Program-made: the position numbers and the translations under genes
Notes under the pieces: generated by a model
What the model was told of the DNA's origin: nothing
What the model saw: the letters and a program-made list of their open reading frames with translations, nothing else
Databases searched by the model: none
NCBI GenBank assembly: GCA_963682025.1
Contig: OY821520.1
Span: 184,710,776-184,774,775, forward strand
Direction of reading: 5' to 3'
DNA from: Cordilura impudica
Lineage: Eukaryota; Arthropoda; Insecta; Diptera; Scathophagidae
Length of the DNA stretch: 64,000 nt
Shown: piece by piece, positions 35,465 through 48,404 of the stretch
Layout of the letters: every line of letters begins with the position of its first letter
How positions within the stretch are numbered: position 1 is the first letter of the stretch

Positions 35465-35871
35465 CCGAGATACGAAACTTCGGCTTAAATTGCTGTAAAA
35501 CCCAGATTTTTATATAGATATCGGTCAAGTTTAGCTTATGTGTGTTTATTATATATTAAATTGTATACATGTATAAGAACCAATTTTAATCATATGTACC
35601 ATAAAAAGCTGCTTTCTGATATTCACTTAAATATATCAAAAAACAAAAATATTGCACAATTTTTCTCAAATTAGGTTTGTGTAAGTAAAATAAGTGACTT
35701 TACCAAATATGGTAATAATCGGTTTATGTTTTGGCCTGGTCTGAAAAAAAGAATCCAATATGGTTTATACCTATTTTCTGTTATAACCTCCACAATATTG
35801 GATTTAAGAGCATTTTACGAAACTCATGGTATAAACTAGACGTTCTAAGCCTACTATAATTTTCTTACTTG
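35465..35871 (+). mobile_element. HINE-A copy I, 3' portion
   Basis: CGGCTTAAATTGCTGTAAAA, TCTGATATTCACTTAAATAT, AAGTGACTTTACCAAATATG and TATGGTTTATACCTATTTTC lead to CCTACTATAATTTTCTTACT. The terminal palindrome is degraded and the 5' half missing. Confidence 0.65.
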
Positions 35872-36830
35872 TTTACTTTTTATTCGAACAAAAACTTCAC
35901 TATTCATTTGTTTCACTATTGAAATTAACTCCAAACATAAAAATTTGGTTCATTTCCTGTTCCATTGCAACTGCAAAAGTATCAAAAACAAGTCATTCTA
36001 AGACGTATGTGGTATTAAAAAATGTACAGTTTTAGTTTTCCTTATATAACTAAAGCTAAAATTATAAGCTAAAATTTTAAAATTGGTTTCAAATTTCAAA
36101 TTTCCATCAACAGCTGTTGAAATGATATAAAAAATGTGTGACCGTCCGTAAACTTTTGCGATATACTGTTTATTTGTATAATTGTAAATTGTATAACAAT
36201 TTCGGTTTGCTTTTGAGTACAAATTATATGTTGTTTTGAAACGAGTAATAAACCATGAAATCTCGTGTTTTTTTTTTCCATGAGTCAAAAATAAGCTTCA
36301 AATTAATGTGGTATAATTTGTTAAACAAAATTATGTTATTTGTATATTTTGTTCCGTATTAAGTTTTATAATATGGACTCAGGCTAAAAAGAATAATTGT
36401 TATATATTATTACAGAACATTAGAACATTTGACTTGTAATTTAAATAAGAAATCACCAAAATTAACTTAATATGTGATTTGTTAAAGGCATTTGTTTATA
36501 TTCATAACTTACAAATTATACAGTTATTAAGAATGGACTTATAGACTTTATTTGTTAACAAACCAAATAATTTCAATTCGTATGAAGTTTGAAAGTTTTT
36601 AGACTTTAAAGAGTCAAATTTTTAGGAACATAATTTGATTTTAATATTATTATCAATAGGCTAGAATATTCGAAGGCCAATATGGACCATTATGATACCA
36701 TTTAGAAGAAAGATAAGAAGGATAATGAAAAATAAATGAAAGTAGAGCAAGTATGCTATGTATGAAGTCTATCATATCAGTATACAGCCTAGATATCTAA
36801 CTTAAGTCGTGGGCCTTCACTCAGCTCATC
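35872..36830. other. AT-rich non-coding spacer
   Basis: No gene recognised. Overlapping minus frames at 35998-36288 have no family similarity. Confidence 0.5.
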
Positions 36831-36839
36831 CACATCCAC

Positions 36840-37115
36840 ACAGCTCCTACAGAAATCGGCTCATATGATACCTATGCATTCCGCCATCAGCACTAGTACA
36901 CAGTGCTAATTGTCGCACCCATTTTTGCACACCCGTCAGCCTTATTGGACCCACGACCCCAGTACGTTCTGCAAACCATATCAACCTCAAAGTGTACTGT
37001 TGGATTCGGCTAAGAAACCCAAAGAATTTCTCTACACATTTTAACCTCATTGCCTTCGATTCTAAGGCTTTGAGAGCAGCCAGACTATCCACGAATATAT
37101 CAATGGTTACATATT
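36840..37115 (-). pseudogene. LINE RNase H domain fragment (1)
   Basis: The minus strand translates as IDIFVDSLAALKALESKAMR, CVEKFFGFLSRIQQYTLRLI and WFAERTGVVG. The FVDSLAALKAL block and the LRLIW.(G)H(T/S)GV.G block are the core of the RNase H domain carried by some non-LTR retrotransposons (for example I/LOA types). The catalytic D in VDS is present, and the downstream GN..AD motif is corrupted. No adjoining RT is seen. Confidence 0.7.
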
Positions 37116-37305
37116 GATTTTTGTTGTGAAAATAAGTGAGTCACTTGAATATCGGCCTAGATTTGCAAGGAACTCTACGGGAGTGAATCAATAGGTCCTT
37201 ACAAAATCATAACTTTGAAAAGTCAACTGGCATACTTTTAAGGAAATACGTAATTCGGTTTTTTTTAACGATCGCTTAGTTAAGACATCCTTTGTTATAT
37301 CTAAA

Positions 37306-37951
37306 AAAGTAAGAGACTTATAGCCGACCATGCGATACCCAATATCATGCGTTTTGAGTATTGGTCTTAGATTCAACTAATTGTGGATGGAAAATAAGCA
37401 TAAACCAACTCTGAGTGGTATTTTTATTAATTTTTTCCCTGAAGATTTGAAAAAGTTCATATCGGACGCTATATTTACATGGGGACTTGGTCTAGAAATG
37501 GACCGATTCTGACCATGTTTGGTGGAGCCATTTATTTTTTGGAAATACATATACAAACCAAATTTGAGAAATGTCTGTCCAATATATTTGTATTTGACAG
37601 GTTTAAGTGAAGCTCGGGAAGTAGCTTAATATAGGAGCTGTGACTAAAAATTGTCCTATAGGGCTTTTTTGAACTACTAATTAATGTATGTAATAAGCAT
37701 ACACAAACTCAATTGGAGCGATATCTATATAATAATTTGGATCTTATGTCAATTTAGGTAGATCCATTAGGGGTCATTTGTAAGGGTATTGGGTCTGACC
37801 AAGCATCAATACACTCCAATTTCAACAGCGTTCATCCTATGGCCAAACTTCATCAAAACGTATTCATATTTGCGACCTGTAGTTTGATTACAAGGTTTAC
37901 ATGGACACACAGACGGACAGATATCGCTAAATCGAATCAGAAAATGATTCT
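37306..37951 (-). mobile_element. HINE-A copy J, lacking the extreme 5' end
   Basis: The left end AAAGTAAGAGACTTATAGCC is the element 3' end. The full body follows, then ATTTGCGACCTGTAGTTTGA and a reduced GTCY run (CAGACGGACAG) at ~37910-37920. Homology ends at AAATGATTC near 37951. Confidence 0.75.
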
Positions 37952-38544
37952 AAATTTCATGCTGTCATTAAACACGTCTACTTGAAAGACAAAACGCCTG
38001 AAGAAATTAAAAATAAGGTGAAAGATATCCTTGCAACATGTACATTTTGTACATCTAGTTGAGGGTATTCTTTAGTGAAACATTGATAAAATCTACGATA
38101 TAGTTTCCACATCAAATTTTTAGATCTCCAAACAAAACATTTTAACGTCATCTTCAAAAAATATATTTTAGGATAATATTCTCGAAACTGGAGATGATAA
38201 TTACCATAGTAAGTTCTCTGGGCTTAACTTACCAATAAATATAAAGCCACGACGCACATATACGACATTAGGCGGTGTTATATTCAGTATAAAACAAGTA
38301 AGATAGGTGTCGTCGATCTAGCATCTACTGTATAATAGAAGTTTCCGGAAAACGTCTTAGTTCCGACCACATTAAGGACACAAGTGTACATAAAAAAATT
38401 AGCACTAACCGGACTTCAATGGGATTGAAAAGATGTTAAGCGCTTATAATGCAATTTCACCATGAATTCGGAAAAGTATGTAGTACAGCGAGTTCTTAGT
38501 GGATTAGGGCTCTCTTTATATTTTTATTTTTTAATGATATTACA
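37952..38544. other. non-coding spacer
   Basis: No gene recognised on either strand. Confidence 0.45.
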
Positions 38545-38660
38545 GCCCTGTAGTGGTGCGGGCTGTACCAACATATTGCAATTCCTCTAGAAGCTGCAAA
38601 GTAGTTCCCTGTCTTGCCAGCTTACCAGCTTTACAGTTTCCAGGAACATCCCTGATTTCA
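38545..38660 (-). pseudogene. LINE RNase H C-terminal fragment (2)
   Basis: Minus-strand RDVPGNCKAGKLARQGTTLQ followed by LLEELQYVGTARTTTGL matches the G(V/D).GN..AD.LAR.GT ending of LINE RNase H domains, with AD changed to AG. It lies upstream, in minus-strand order, of fragment 1 although it encodes a later part of the domain, so it derives from a separate copy. Confidence 0.65.
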
Positions 38661-39951
38661 TACGAGTCCAATATCAAAGCTGGGCCATTTCTTGATTTTT
38701 GTTTTCAAGAACATTGATTAAAATTTCAAAATGGTTTGCAAAGCAATAGAATTCCTTAGTCATGGAAAACACATAAATATTTGCTGAGCATAGTAACCAT
38801 CTCTGTTCTTTCAAAGAACAAACTGCATCATTCTAGAAGCTGTCATAAGATATAAAAATATTAATAGCAATAATTTAACTTATCATTTTATGTATAAATA
38901 ATATCATTATCATTATCATTATCATTTTATGTATAAAAAAATCATAAATTGATCAAAGTGACTTTAACTGCTGTTTGCTTTTCAACATCCTTAAACATCC
39001 AATTACTTAAGTTATATTGAACATTTGTCTTATAACAAATCATTTACTAGCTGTTACATCAACAGTTGGAAAAAAATCCACTTCTATGTCATCTAAATAT
39101 TTCGAAAACAATTTGATTAAATCCATACATAAGTAATAATCAAACAATTAACCGAAGCAATCAAATTACAACGACATGATTTTATTTGTAAATAAAAATC
39201 GCAATTTATTACTGCTTGTTTTGGCCGGCTGTTTCAATAGACACGCAATAATTCCTAACAAAACTGAACTACAGCCCAATGAAGAGGAAGGTGAAGGAGC
39301 AAAATACTATAAAATGCCAACACCTGTGTGTTTGTTGTTGTTGTAGTGGCATAAGAAAACTGTCGGGAAACCCCTAAGAGAAGGTGGTGCTGGCGTTGTG
39401 TTGTTAAAAAATCAGCCCCTACCATAGCCAAAGGCAATGATGAGTCATGAAGGTCATGACGAAAGCAACGGCAACAACGACAACATGGCAAAAGAAAAGC
39501 ACACACATAGCCAGAAATAAAGCAAATGAAATATTTTCGAAGTTATATTTAAAAGAGAAGAAAGAGAGATAACAAGAGCAAGAGCAAGAGAGCACTTAAT
39601 TACAAAAGTACCGCTTTTACGAAAAGTAGGTAAATAAATATGAATCACATACTGGGATGCCAAATGTGGTTTTAAAACATAATTTTCAGGAGTTTTTTTA
39701 CAAATTCAACCCGGCACCAACAAAATCTTTCTATTTTATTTAATAAAAAAATATGTAAAAACAGGCGTCTAACAGTTCTTCTATTGATGTAATAATATTG
39801 GGTCCTTAAAAAATCATATAAAGGACAAAAACATTTGTTTTAGTTTCATGAAAAATTTTTAATAAAAAAAATGTTATTTATGTACCTCTTCTCAAAAATT
39901 AATTAGTATGTTTATTTGTTCATTACCTTAAAATAGTTGTTGCTAATTTTG
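38661..39951. other. non-coding spacer with less AT-rich patch and simple repeats
   Basis: Contains the ATCATT repeat at 38902-38927. A patch at 39280-39500 is richer in GC and CAA/CA motifs and includes an AP-1-like TGAGTCA near 39442. The minus frames there (39255-39506, 39454-39663) are Ser/Leu/Cys-rich and unrecognised. Confidence 0.45.
38902..38927. repeat. (ATCATT)n, about 4 copies
   Basis: Tandem ATCATT, flanked on both sides by copies of ATCATTTTATGTATAAA, so the repeat lies within a small local duplication. Confidence 0.85.
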
Positions 39952-40066
39952 TTTACCCTGAGTTTGGGCTAATATTTGCAACTGCATATATCTGACCAAG
40001 ACCCACCTAGTACAATAATCATTTTCTGAGTCGATTAAGAAACGTCCGTACGTTTGTCTGTACAGT
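39952..40066 (+). mobile_element. HINE-A copy L, short 5' fragment
   Basis: TTTACCCTGAGTTTGGGCTA, then ATCATTTTCTGAGTCGATTA and CGTCCGTACGTTTGTCTGT correspond to the 5' end and GTCY core of the family. Strongly decayed. Confidence 0.5.
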
Positions 40067-40331
40067 GAACCAATAAAAAATCATGTGAGTCCGATCACAG
40101 GGAAGATGTGTAAACATCTAGTAACTAAAAAAATTTTTATGTCACTTTTTTTAAATCAAACAGAAAGCGTCATCTATGTATCACTTATAGCAAACAACTG
40201 CAGGGACTCTGGTTATACTTGTGGGGTTGTTGAATTATGTACATATAAGTATGTTATACGTTTTTATTGTGAAATTTTTGTCGTTTTACTGCAAAGGGTT
40301 GTTGAATTAGCTGAAACAATTTTATATCATA

Positions 40332-40390
40332 ATTTTTTCACCAACACAAACATAAGTCACACCGATTTGTCTTACGGCTCACAGCATAAA
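40332..40390 (+). repeat. dispersed repeat R2, copy 2
   Basis: Partner of 8236-8293. Homology is limited to ~50 bp. It overlaps the end of the 103-codon open frame at 40085-40396, which therefore is at least partly repeat-derived. Confidence 0.6.
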
Positions 40391-42049
40391 ATGTGAGCTC
40401 ACATGGATATGGATTCAAAGCAAACTTCATTAGAAATGTAAAAATTTATTATAGATCTTTGGGAAGAGACAAAGATTTTTAGGAATATTTATGAAATTGT
40501 ATAAAAGCCGGACTCTACCGTCAAATACATTTTTAACATAGTTCCCATATTGAAATAACGTCATATATGAATTTCTTCATTTTAGCATGCCAGCAGTTAA
40601 GAGCAATGGCCTCAGAAAGGTTGTTGTATAGTCTGTAGAAGAAAGAAACCGGAGAAATGACTCTGAAGCTGTAACACATAACAATGTTAAAAGTTTGATC
40701 AACGACATCTGGAAAAAGCTGAGAAGGGTGTAGACTCAAAATTATAATTGAAATTATTTTTTGTTTTGACCAATGTATTCAATAGTTGTTTCATTTTTTT
40801 AAAGTTTTTAAAACAAACGGCTACTTTGGTCACATTGTTTACAATTTGCTACCTACGTTTCGAAGCTTCTTCTTCTTTTATTGATTTTATTTCACGTCCT
40901 TTACTGCTTAGATCTCATTAGGTTGGTTTTAGCAAAGGTATACGAATTTAACATTTTACATTTTACAAACTGTCGCCTGTTTTCAGTTACTGATAAGAGT
41001 TTGTAACTCGACCCCAAACAGGTCTTGCAGAATATAGATAAATTTTTAAAACAAATGCGCTAAGTTTTTTGTTTTACTACAAGTAAAAACATTTGTTTTT
41101 TAGCTCGGTTAATTTCTAACTTAATTATTTAAACAACATCATAAACATTTTTTGAAAATGTAATTCTGTAATATTAAGAAAAAGAATTGGAATGGGAGTT
41201 TTCTTTAATTATATTCCAGAAACTATAAAATGACTCTAAATTGTAAATTTTCATTTTGTTTTACTTTTAAAATTTTTATATTATCAACCGTATTACAAAA
41301 CGCATAGCTTTTTTCAATTTTCTATTATATTTTTTTAAAAATTTCCCCACAATTAATTAAAAAATTTTTTTAAATAAAAATATTTTCAATTTTCTGAAAA
41401 TAATAATTGCTAAAATATAATTGATCATGTTTACAACACAACAAAAACCTCCAAATTGAAACTACGAGTTTCTGAAATTCAATTACAAACTTCTGAAATA
41501 CATTTGGTTTAACTGAAAGGGACTAAATAATTTCTAAAACATAATTGGAAACGTTATATGTTTACTTTTAAGGCTAAAAATCTCAGCTTCAATTTTAAAT
41601 TAATACCTAATTGGGAAAAGTTATCTAAACCGGTTGTAAGACCTTTCATATTTTGCAGCATTTTTAAGATTAATTTACAATTTACCCTCTTCTAGGACAT
41701 CACAATGTAAACAAGCGACAGATCTTCATCAAGTTTTTACTGGCTCAGGAAGCAGTGCTAAAGGAGGTTTAAAAAACTGCTACTTTACATTACTATGGCC
41801 GAAAATACGTTAAATGAAAGCTGAACTTACAGCTTTAACAACATAAGACAAATTGCTACATTTTTTTTTTTTTTTATATTGTGCAGCGTATATTGGTTCC
41901 GTGCTACACAATATAAAATATTTAAAATACAAAACTAGAAATATACTCTTATACGAAAAGAAGATCTTAACGTTAAAATATTAAAAATTTCTAAATATGC
42001 AAAAATGCTTTAAAGATAATGCTAAAAGTATTACACGAACTATTCCAGA
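40391..42049. other. AT-rich non-coding spacer
   Basis: No gene or named element recognised. Confidence 0.5.
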
Positions 42050-42478
42050 TTTTTTTTATCTATAATATTAATTGGCTAGGCGATTTCTTGTGACTGATGT
42101 TTTGTTCTACCGTTTTATCCCGATTTTGACCAAACGTATATTATTTGAAAGGTATTTCTTTTTAGCCGTTTTGCAGATTTACAGATTTTTAAATTGTTTC
42201 TTTATTTTGATTAAATTGCATTTAAAATTGCTACGAACACATACATAAAATTACACAATGCTATGTATGTGTTTATTAAATTTGTTAATGTGTTTGTAAT
42301 AAAAATGAGTTTGTTTTTTGTGTTGTATTGTGAATTGGCTACAATTGATTACCATACTTTTAGGGTCTTTATTTAATGAAAAAATTAAATTTCCTAGAAT
42401 TTGCGCTCGAATTCCGAAGGCTGAAATCTGCTAGAAATTATTAATAACGGAATAATAAGAAAACTTAAAAAGTTTATG
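42050..42478 (-). repeat. dispersed repeat R1, copy 2 (inverted relative to copy 1)
   Basis: The plus strand reads CTAGGCGATTTCTTGTGAC, TTTTGTTCTACCGTTTTATC, CCCGATTTTGACCAAACGTA, TATTATTTGAAAGGTATTTC and GCCGTTTTGCAGATTTACAG, the reverse complement of copy 1 (6655-7092). The far end (GCGCTCGAATTCCGAAGGC) matches more loosely. Confidence 0.75.
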
Positions 42479-42775
42479 ACCGCTCTGTAGTTCTTCCCGA
42501 AGAAAATAAATCGACTAATCAGTGCTATTAAAAAATATGGACATTTATATGTTTGTAAAAATTTTTAATTGGCGATTTTGTCGATCAATAATATATAAAT
42601 TCTTTGCTTCATTTTCAATAACGATAATGCCGATTAATACAAAAGATTTATTTAAAGTCCCAAGCAATAAAAGGAGGCTTCAATATTTTAGCGTAAAAAA
42701 TAAAAGTCGACGACTGATTTATTTAAAAAATGTTATAAAATAAAAAAAATATATTTTCGGAGAGAAATAAATAAT

Positions 42776-43400
42776 AAATAAGAAAACTATAGTCAGTCTA
42801 GCCCTCGAGAGATACTGTTGGATCGAACTTTGCTGAGGCTATAACTGAATATAGAATATAAACATAAACCAAATTTTAGTGGTATTGCGTGTAGATATGA
42901 AAAATTTCACATCTGATATTATTTTTACTTGGGGACTATGTGAAAAAATGGACTGATATTGACCATATTAAATAACCTCACTTACTTTTTTGAAAAAAAT
43001 TATGAAATATTTTTGTATTTTGTATAGAATTAAGTGAAGATCGGGAATCAGCTTTATATTTCTAAAAGTGGTTCAACAGGTTTTATTTAATATGGGCTAC
43101 TGATTAGTGGATATGAGTCCCATATATACCACATTTAATCGGTATGTACATATAAGTATATATGATAATCTGGATCTTATGACAATTTTAGTCGGTTAGT
43201 CCACCATATATTCACAATTGCGACCTGAAGTTTAATTACAGGGTTTATATTTGCATACTGATGGACAGAAAGATGGACAAACAGACGTACAGACATAGAG
43301 TGGTTCTGAGGCGATCGGCATAATAAAAGGTCAAGTATTTTTGGTATTTACAAACATCAGCACAAACTCTTTATATCCTGACCATATTATAGGGTATAAA
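42776..43400 (-). mobile_element. HINE-A copy K, near full-length, diverged
   Basis: The left end AATAAGAAAACTATAGTCAG with CTAGCCCTCGA is a decayed 3' palindrome. The GTCY core is reduced to ACAGAAAGATGGACAAACAG, then ACGTACAGACA. The right end CCTGACCATATTATAGGGTA followed by TAAAAAT is the 5' terminus. Several internal deletions. Confidence 0.7.
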
Positions 43401-45400
43401 AATGGTAAAATGATCTGTATATTTAATAGAACTAAGCAGAAGCCTCAAGTTATTATCTAACCTCTGACGTTTTCGTACTAAATCATTTTTATTATTTTTA
43501 CAACGAATTTCGATTAATTTTATTTTATAGTGAACATGGCGATACGCCCCCAGCTTCCGAAGTATCATCTATTAATACTAATCAATTAATCAATTGAAAC
43601 GGTTATTGAACTTATACTGAGAATCAATCTTATATAATTTTTTGTTATTCAATTGTTGACATTGACTTCACAAAACTCCACACACAAAAGTAAGCCACCG
43701 CTAAGTACATAGCGGTATTTCTTAAACTACTAGAGAGATAGAGTGCGTGTGTTTACAAATAGTATTCAAAACATGTTATTGCTTGCCTTATTATTTATTT
43801 TGTTATTTTGTTTTTTTTTTTTCTTGTGAATTTAGCCTGTAAAGATTTTTGGTCCTCTACAAATTACGCCAGACAGTATGGCAGTATTATTTTTGGAGCA
43901 GGGAGTATTAACCTTAAATTGTAAACAAAAATAAAATGCTGTGAAAGAGAAAGAGAGAGAGAGAGAGAGCACAAATTTATTAGCTCTAAACAAACGTAGA
44001 GCACGAGATAAATCCTAAAGTTATTGTCGATGTATGAGTAGTAATAATTTATATATATTAGTTAAGTTCGAAAAATCAATTTCGCAACACACACAAAAAT
44101 ATTCTTAAAATAAAACAAGTGAGAATTAAAATAGTTTTCAAAAGAAAACTTAAAAGTTATCACTTGGAACAGTTGAATTAATTAAAGAAAAGGAAATTAT
44201 AAAGGAAACTAAATCAAAGCTGATTATTAATTCATTATTAAAATATTTTTCTTCATATTTCTGAAAGAGTTTTTATTTATTTTTCTTTTCAAGAAAAACT
44301 TACCTAAATATTTGTTATTTTTAATAAATTATTTATTTAAGTAAAGTTCTGAAGAAATATCAGTTTTGAATTAAATTCTTTATAAATTGGATGGATTTGC
44401 TTGATGATTTTTTTTCGCAAAAACAAGAATATAACTTTGATATGTTTAAACTGGGTTAAATTTTGTTTAATTTAAAATATAATTTTCACTTCCGTCTTCA
44501 ATATAATCTGGTTCTTCTTTAAGTTGTTTCAATATCTTTAAATAATTACGTGTTTGTAAATTAAAGTTAAATTTTTTATAAAGGAGTTGCTGAATTTTAG
44601 AAATTTTTTGTTTTTTAATAATTTTTATCCACTTCAAGTTTTTGCTGTTTTACATTTATTTATTTTTTGTTTTTTGTAAGTTTTTTGCGTTTGTTTAATT
44701 TAGCAGTGTTTACACGTTGAAATCTCCCGTTGAACTGTAGAAATTTTATGCGGTAAGTTGTTTTAATGCAACCCTTACATAGCAAAGTTAAGGGAATTTT
44801 TTTTTCTTTTTACTAGTAAAATGAGTATTACAGAAATATATACAATGTTGAGCAAGTCCCTTAATAGAAAAATATCCCAATAAAATATCCCTTTTTAAAA
44901 ATAGGGGTGGATTGACAAATTTCATAAGTATAGCGGTAAGTGAGTAAACCAACAGCATTGCCAGTTTAAATATTAAGAGAATTCAGAGAGCTTGTCATCA
45001 TCAAGAATTTTGTGCCATAGCAATAATAATCATAATCATAAAACTCGCATAGAAATGTTTTCCCAAACATTCTACTCTACCAAAAAGGCATTAATTTTCT
45101 TCAAAGTAAATATTACGCCTAGAATTTTGCTGTTGAATTCTATTGTGTTGTTATTGTTTGAAATGGGATCCATGCTTTTACGAGTATTATGATAATTTTC
45201 TTCATTATCAAGTTAATAATGTTTTGTTACAGACAATAAAAGTTTTAAAAATTGCCTGTATATTTTTGTGCGGTTTTCGGTTTAAATGTTTCAAATTAAC
45301 AGTCATTTTATGTTAAATACAACGTGAACAAGATAACAAATAAATGGTCTATAAAATATTAACATTTCTTAAGGCATTTCAAGCTTTTAAGGGCAATACC
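43401..45400. other. AT-rich non-coding spacer
   Basis: No gene recognised. Contains the GA-rich simple repeat at 43941-43970. Confidence 0.5.
43941..43970. repeat. (GA)n simple repeat
   Basis: GAAAGAGAAAGAGAGAGAGA followed by GAGAGAGAGC. Purine-only tract; could bind GAGA-factor-type proteins, but no promoter context is visible. Confidence 0.85.
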
Positions 45401-47695
45401 AGAAAAACTCATCTAGAATGGTCATTTTCATTTGTTTTTATGTTACGTTGGCCTGACAGGATATTACGTGTATTCCGTTCGGCCCGCTATATTGCAAATA
45501 GTTTTTGTTGAAATTTTTAACACTTTTTTTAGTTGGGTTCATTTGATATACATGGTTGATTGAGGCTACTGTTTTTTTTTTTTTTTTTTTGGTGCCACTG
45601 GCCAAAAGACATTTTCAATAATGACAGAAATACACTCAGTATAAAAATTAGGATAAATCTTTTAAAAGGTAATAAAACTAATCAGAAGATTGAAAAAGGA
45701 CTTTGGTCTTTACCTCTACTCTTAGTAGAACACATACAGTTAAAAATGGATATAGGTACCAATACCCATTTGAAAATATCTTTAGATATGAGTCATTCTG
45801 TAGGCTCTATATGGCATGTGAGCAGGTTTATTGGAACTAACATATTACTTTTAATTGAGGGCAATAAATATATGATAACATTGTACAACAGCCATTCTGG
45901 GGAAATTCCAAGTCGGGGTGAAAGTATTAGGCCAGTATAGTAAAACGTCCAAAGCGTTTGGCCTTCTCAGGCCTAAAAGCGAAAAAATTACAATTATTTG
46001 AAGATTTCATTCGACAGGATTAGTACAACTCGACTTGCTGAAGTTATATGCTAAAGAATGAAATGAGAAATCATCAATGGTTCTTGCGCTATAGCTGAAA
46101 AACGTCTAGATATGAATGCTAAACCGTAGTATTTTCACCATGGCGTGGAATATCTCATCCCAAGATAATGATAATTATGGGTAAAATTTTGTGTATCATG
46201 AAATAAGCAGTATGCTATCAAGTATGGTGTTTCTCAGTAACAGGTGCTGACAAAGAATATTTTTACGAATCCGTATTGTATTTAGAATGAAAATAAGTCT
46301 GTAGGATTCGATCTGTTTCGCAACTATATTAAAATGTTCACACATCGATTTTGAAACCATATGAAGGGAAAAATCAGAAGCCTCACATGCAGATGGTGGG
46401 ACCAACCACAAGATACAGCAAATGTCATGATACAAGGGTGGTCCCAGGACAACCCGACCTGACACATAGATGGAGCCAGTAGTTGAAAAAAAATTTCGTT
46501 GGTGCAAAGTGGCAACCTTATGAAACATATGTTTTAATTTTAAAGACGTTGTTTAGTGTCACGATCTCAGTGAAATTGTAAACATGGTTACCGTTATGCA
46601 ATTCAATACAATTATTTGAAAGCTCTCAGTCCAACCAATATTAGAGCCGAGCTAGATTCTACTCTAGGGGAGTCTGCCCCTTCGTCTACGACTATAAAAT
46701 AGTCGTACGAGCTGCCAAGACGAACACGCACTATGGGATTTTGCTGGAAAAAGTCCGATTTTCGAGTGTAAAATATCAAAAATGTAATGTTGCAGTTTTT
46801 TAGAGAATTGTTTAATTAAGAGAAATGCAGCATACTTTTTTTTCTAGGGATTCTTTTTTTTTTTTGTTCAAAATAACTCGGCAAAGTCACCTAAATGAAA
46901 GTCTGCAGTAACTGCCTCATATTTTCATGCATTTTAATGGTCCGGGTAGATAATTTCTTTTTTTCATATCTCTTTAATGTAAGTACATATATTTGAAAAA
47001 TAAAGTATTTCGAAATTAATTTTGAAAAAAAAAATAATTGGATAACAACAATGGCTTAAAAAAACATTCAGGTTTTTATGATGGAACTGGAAAATTCTGT
47101 GCTTTTAGATTTTCTTAGACAAAAATATGTGAGCTTTATCGACCTTTGTATTCTGGTTGCAAAAATAAATAAAATGGGAATGTATTCTTTTGATTTAATA
47201 AATAAAATTCGAATAATATTATATATTATATATAATGTATATACAAGGTTATACATTTCATAAAAAAAAGTTACAGCAAATTTCATTTCAGAAATTCAAA
47301 GAAACACGATATAAAAGGTGTTGCCCATGCGTTTTAAGAAGCTCGAAATAAGGACTAAGGTATAGACTAATATTATCCAGAAAGTGCAACATAGTCGCAA
47401 CAAATACTGATGTTCTCCATCACCTTCTTGCAACGTCAGATTCTTACATTACTCTCATAAGACGTCAACCTCATAAACATGTTGTTAGATGATGTCGTTA
47501 AAGAAATGATACAAGATGAATAAAAGTCTATATTTGCACACACGTAAAAATATTTGTCAGCCATTACATCGTTTATCTTGTTTCTGCTAGTTTTTTTTAT
47601 GAAAAAATATGGTTACTTATAGCATTGAAGCTTTCAAAAAGAAAATTTCAAAAACAAATTTTTTAAAAAAACTTTTTTTGCAAACATCTTTACTT
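45401..47695. other. unrecognised region with a 126-codon open frame and a hairpin
   Basis: The longest plus frame of the window's second half (45560-45940) begins in a poly-T stretch and has no domain I recognise. A 110-codon minus frame (46196-46528) also is unrecognised. 46055-46108 resembles 62760-62812 (GAGAAATCATCAATGGTTC..TATAGCTGAA), so part of this region is repeated DNA. Most likely unclassified transposon debris. Confidence 0.4.
46687..46707. repeat. perfect 9-bp inverted repeat, 3-base loop
   Basis: TACGACTAT, loop AAA, ATAGTCGTA. It lies in a less AT-rich patch (46640-46740). Confidence 0.8.
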
Positions 47696-47960
47696 CATAT
47701 TACTGATAACTTCAATCAAGTTACAAGACTTTAAATGAAGAAACAAAAATTCGGGTGCAAAAATTCATATTCAGGAATATGGGCGATGTGAGTAGCCGAT
47801 TTCCATGAAGCTCACTAGATATCTCAACTTCATAACACTGATAACTTGTGCCAGGTTTCGTGAGTTTTGTTAAAGAAATAAAAATTTGGGGCGAAAAAAT
47901 CTTTTTGGGTTATATGGGCGGGGGCGATTACCGTGGTCAATTTTGTTGACACTTTAGCGA
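47696..47960. repeat. ~135-bp two-unit direct repeat
   Basis: Units starting CATATTACTGATAACTTC (47696) and CATAACACTGATAACTTG (47831) share AAAGAAATAAAAATTTGGG-like and TATATGGGCG-like blocks. Similar GGGCG-bearing internal repeats occur in the Helitron-like element at 26500-27125. Confidence 0.65.
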
Positions 47961-48404
47961 TGGCCTAAATCCATGAAATAAAGTTCAAATTGCTTCATCG
48001 CGGACCTTATTCGCCAGGTTAAGCTCCGTTGAATTATTTTCTATATCTAAACTTTAAAAAGTGCCTCGATGGTGTAAAATTTTCCAATAATTAAAAGAGC
48101 AAAGTCTGCGATTGATGGCTACTTTAAGGAGTTCGACAGTTCTTATTATATATTATGTCCTGTAGTTCCTAAAATGAGCAAAGTGCCACAGTTCTTATTA
48201 TAAACAGGGTATTGAAGCTGCTGAATATCGCTGGGAGAAGTGTGTCGAGCCAAAAGGAAATTATTTTGAAAAATATAGAAAAAAAATTCTAAACTTGTTG
48301 TGTTTTCTTCGTCAGGGCGGGTTGCTCTGGGACCGCCATCGTATTAGAAAAAAAATGCCGTTAAAAACTAATGCAACTTTTAAAACAAAAAAAAATATAT
48401 ATCA

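Noticed and set aside
40085..40396. 103-codon open frame as a gene
   Set aside because: Its end is shared with dispersed repeat R2 and its beginning follows the GTCY fragment of HINE copy L; no domain is recognisable.
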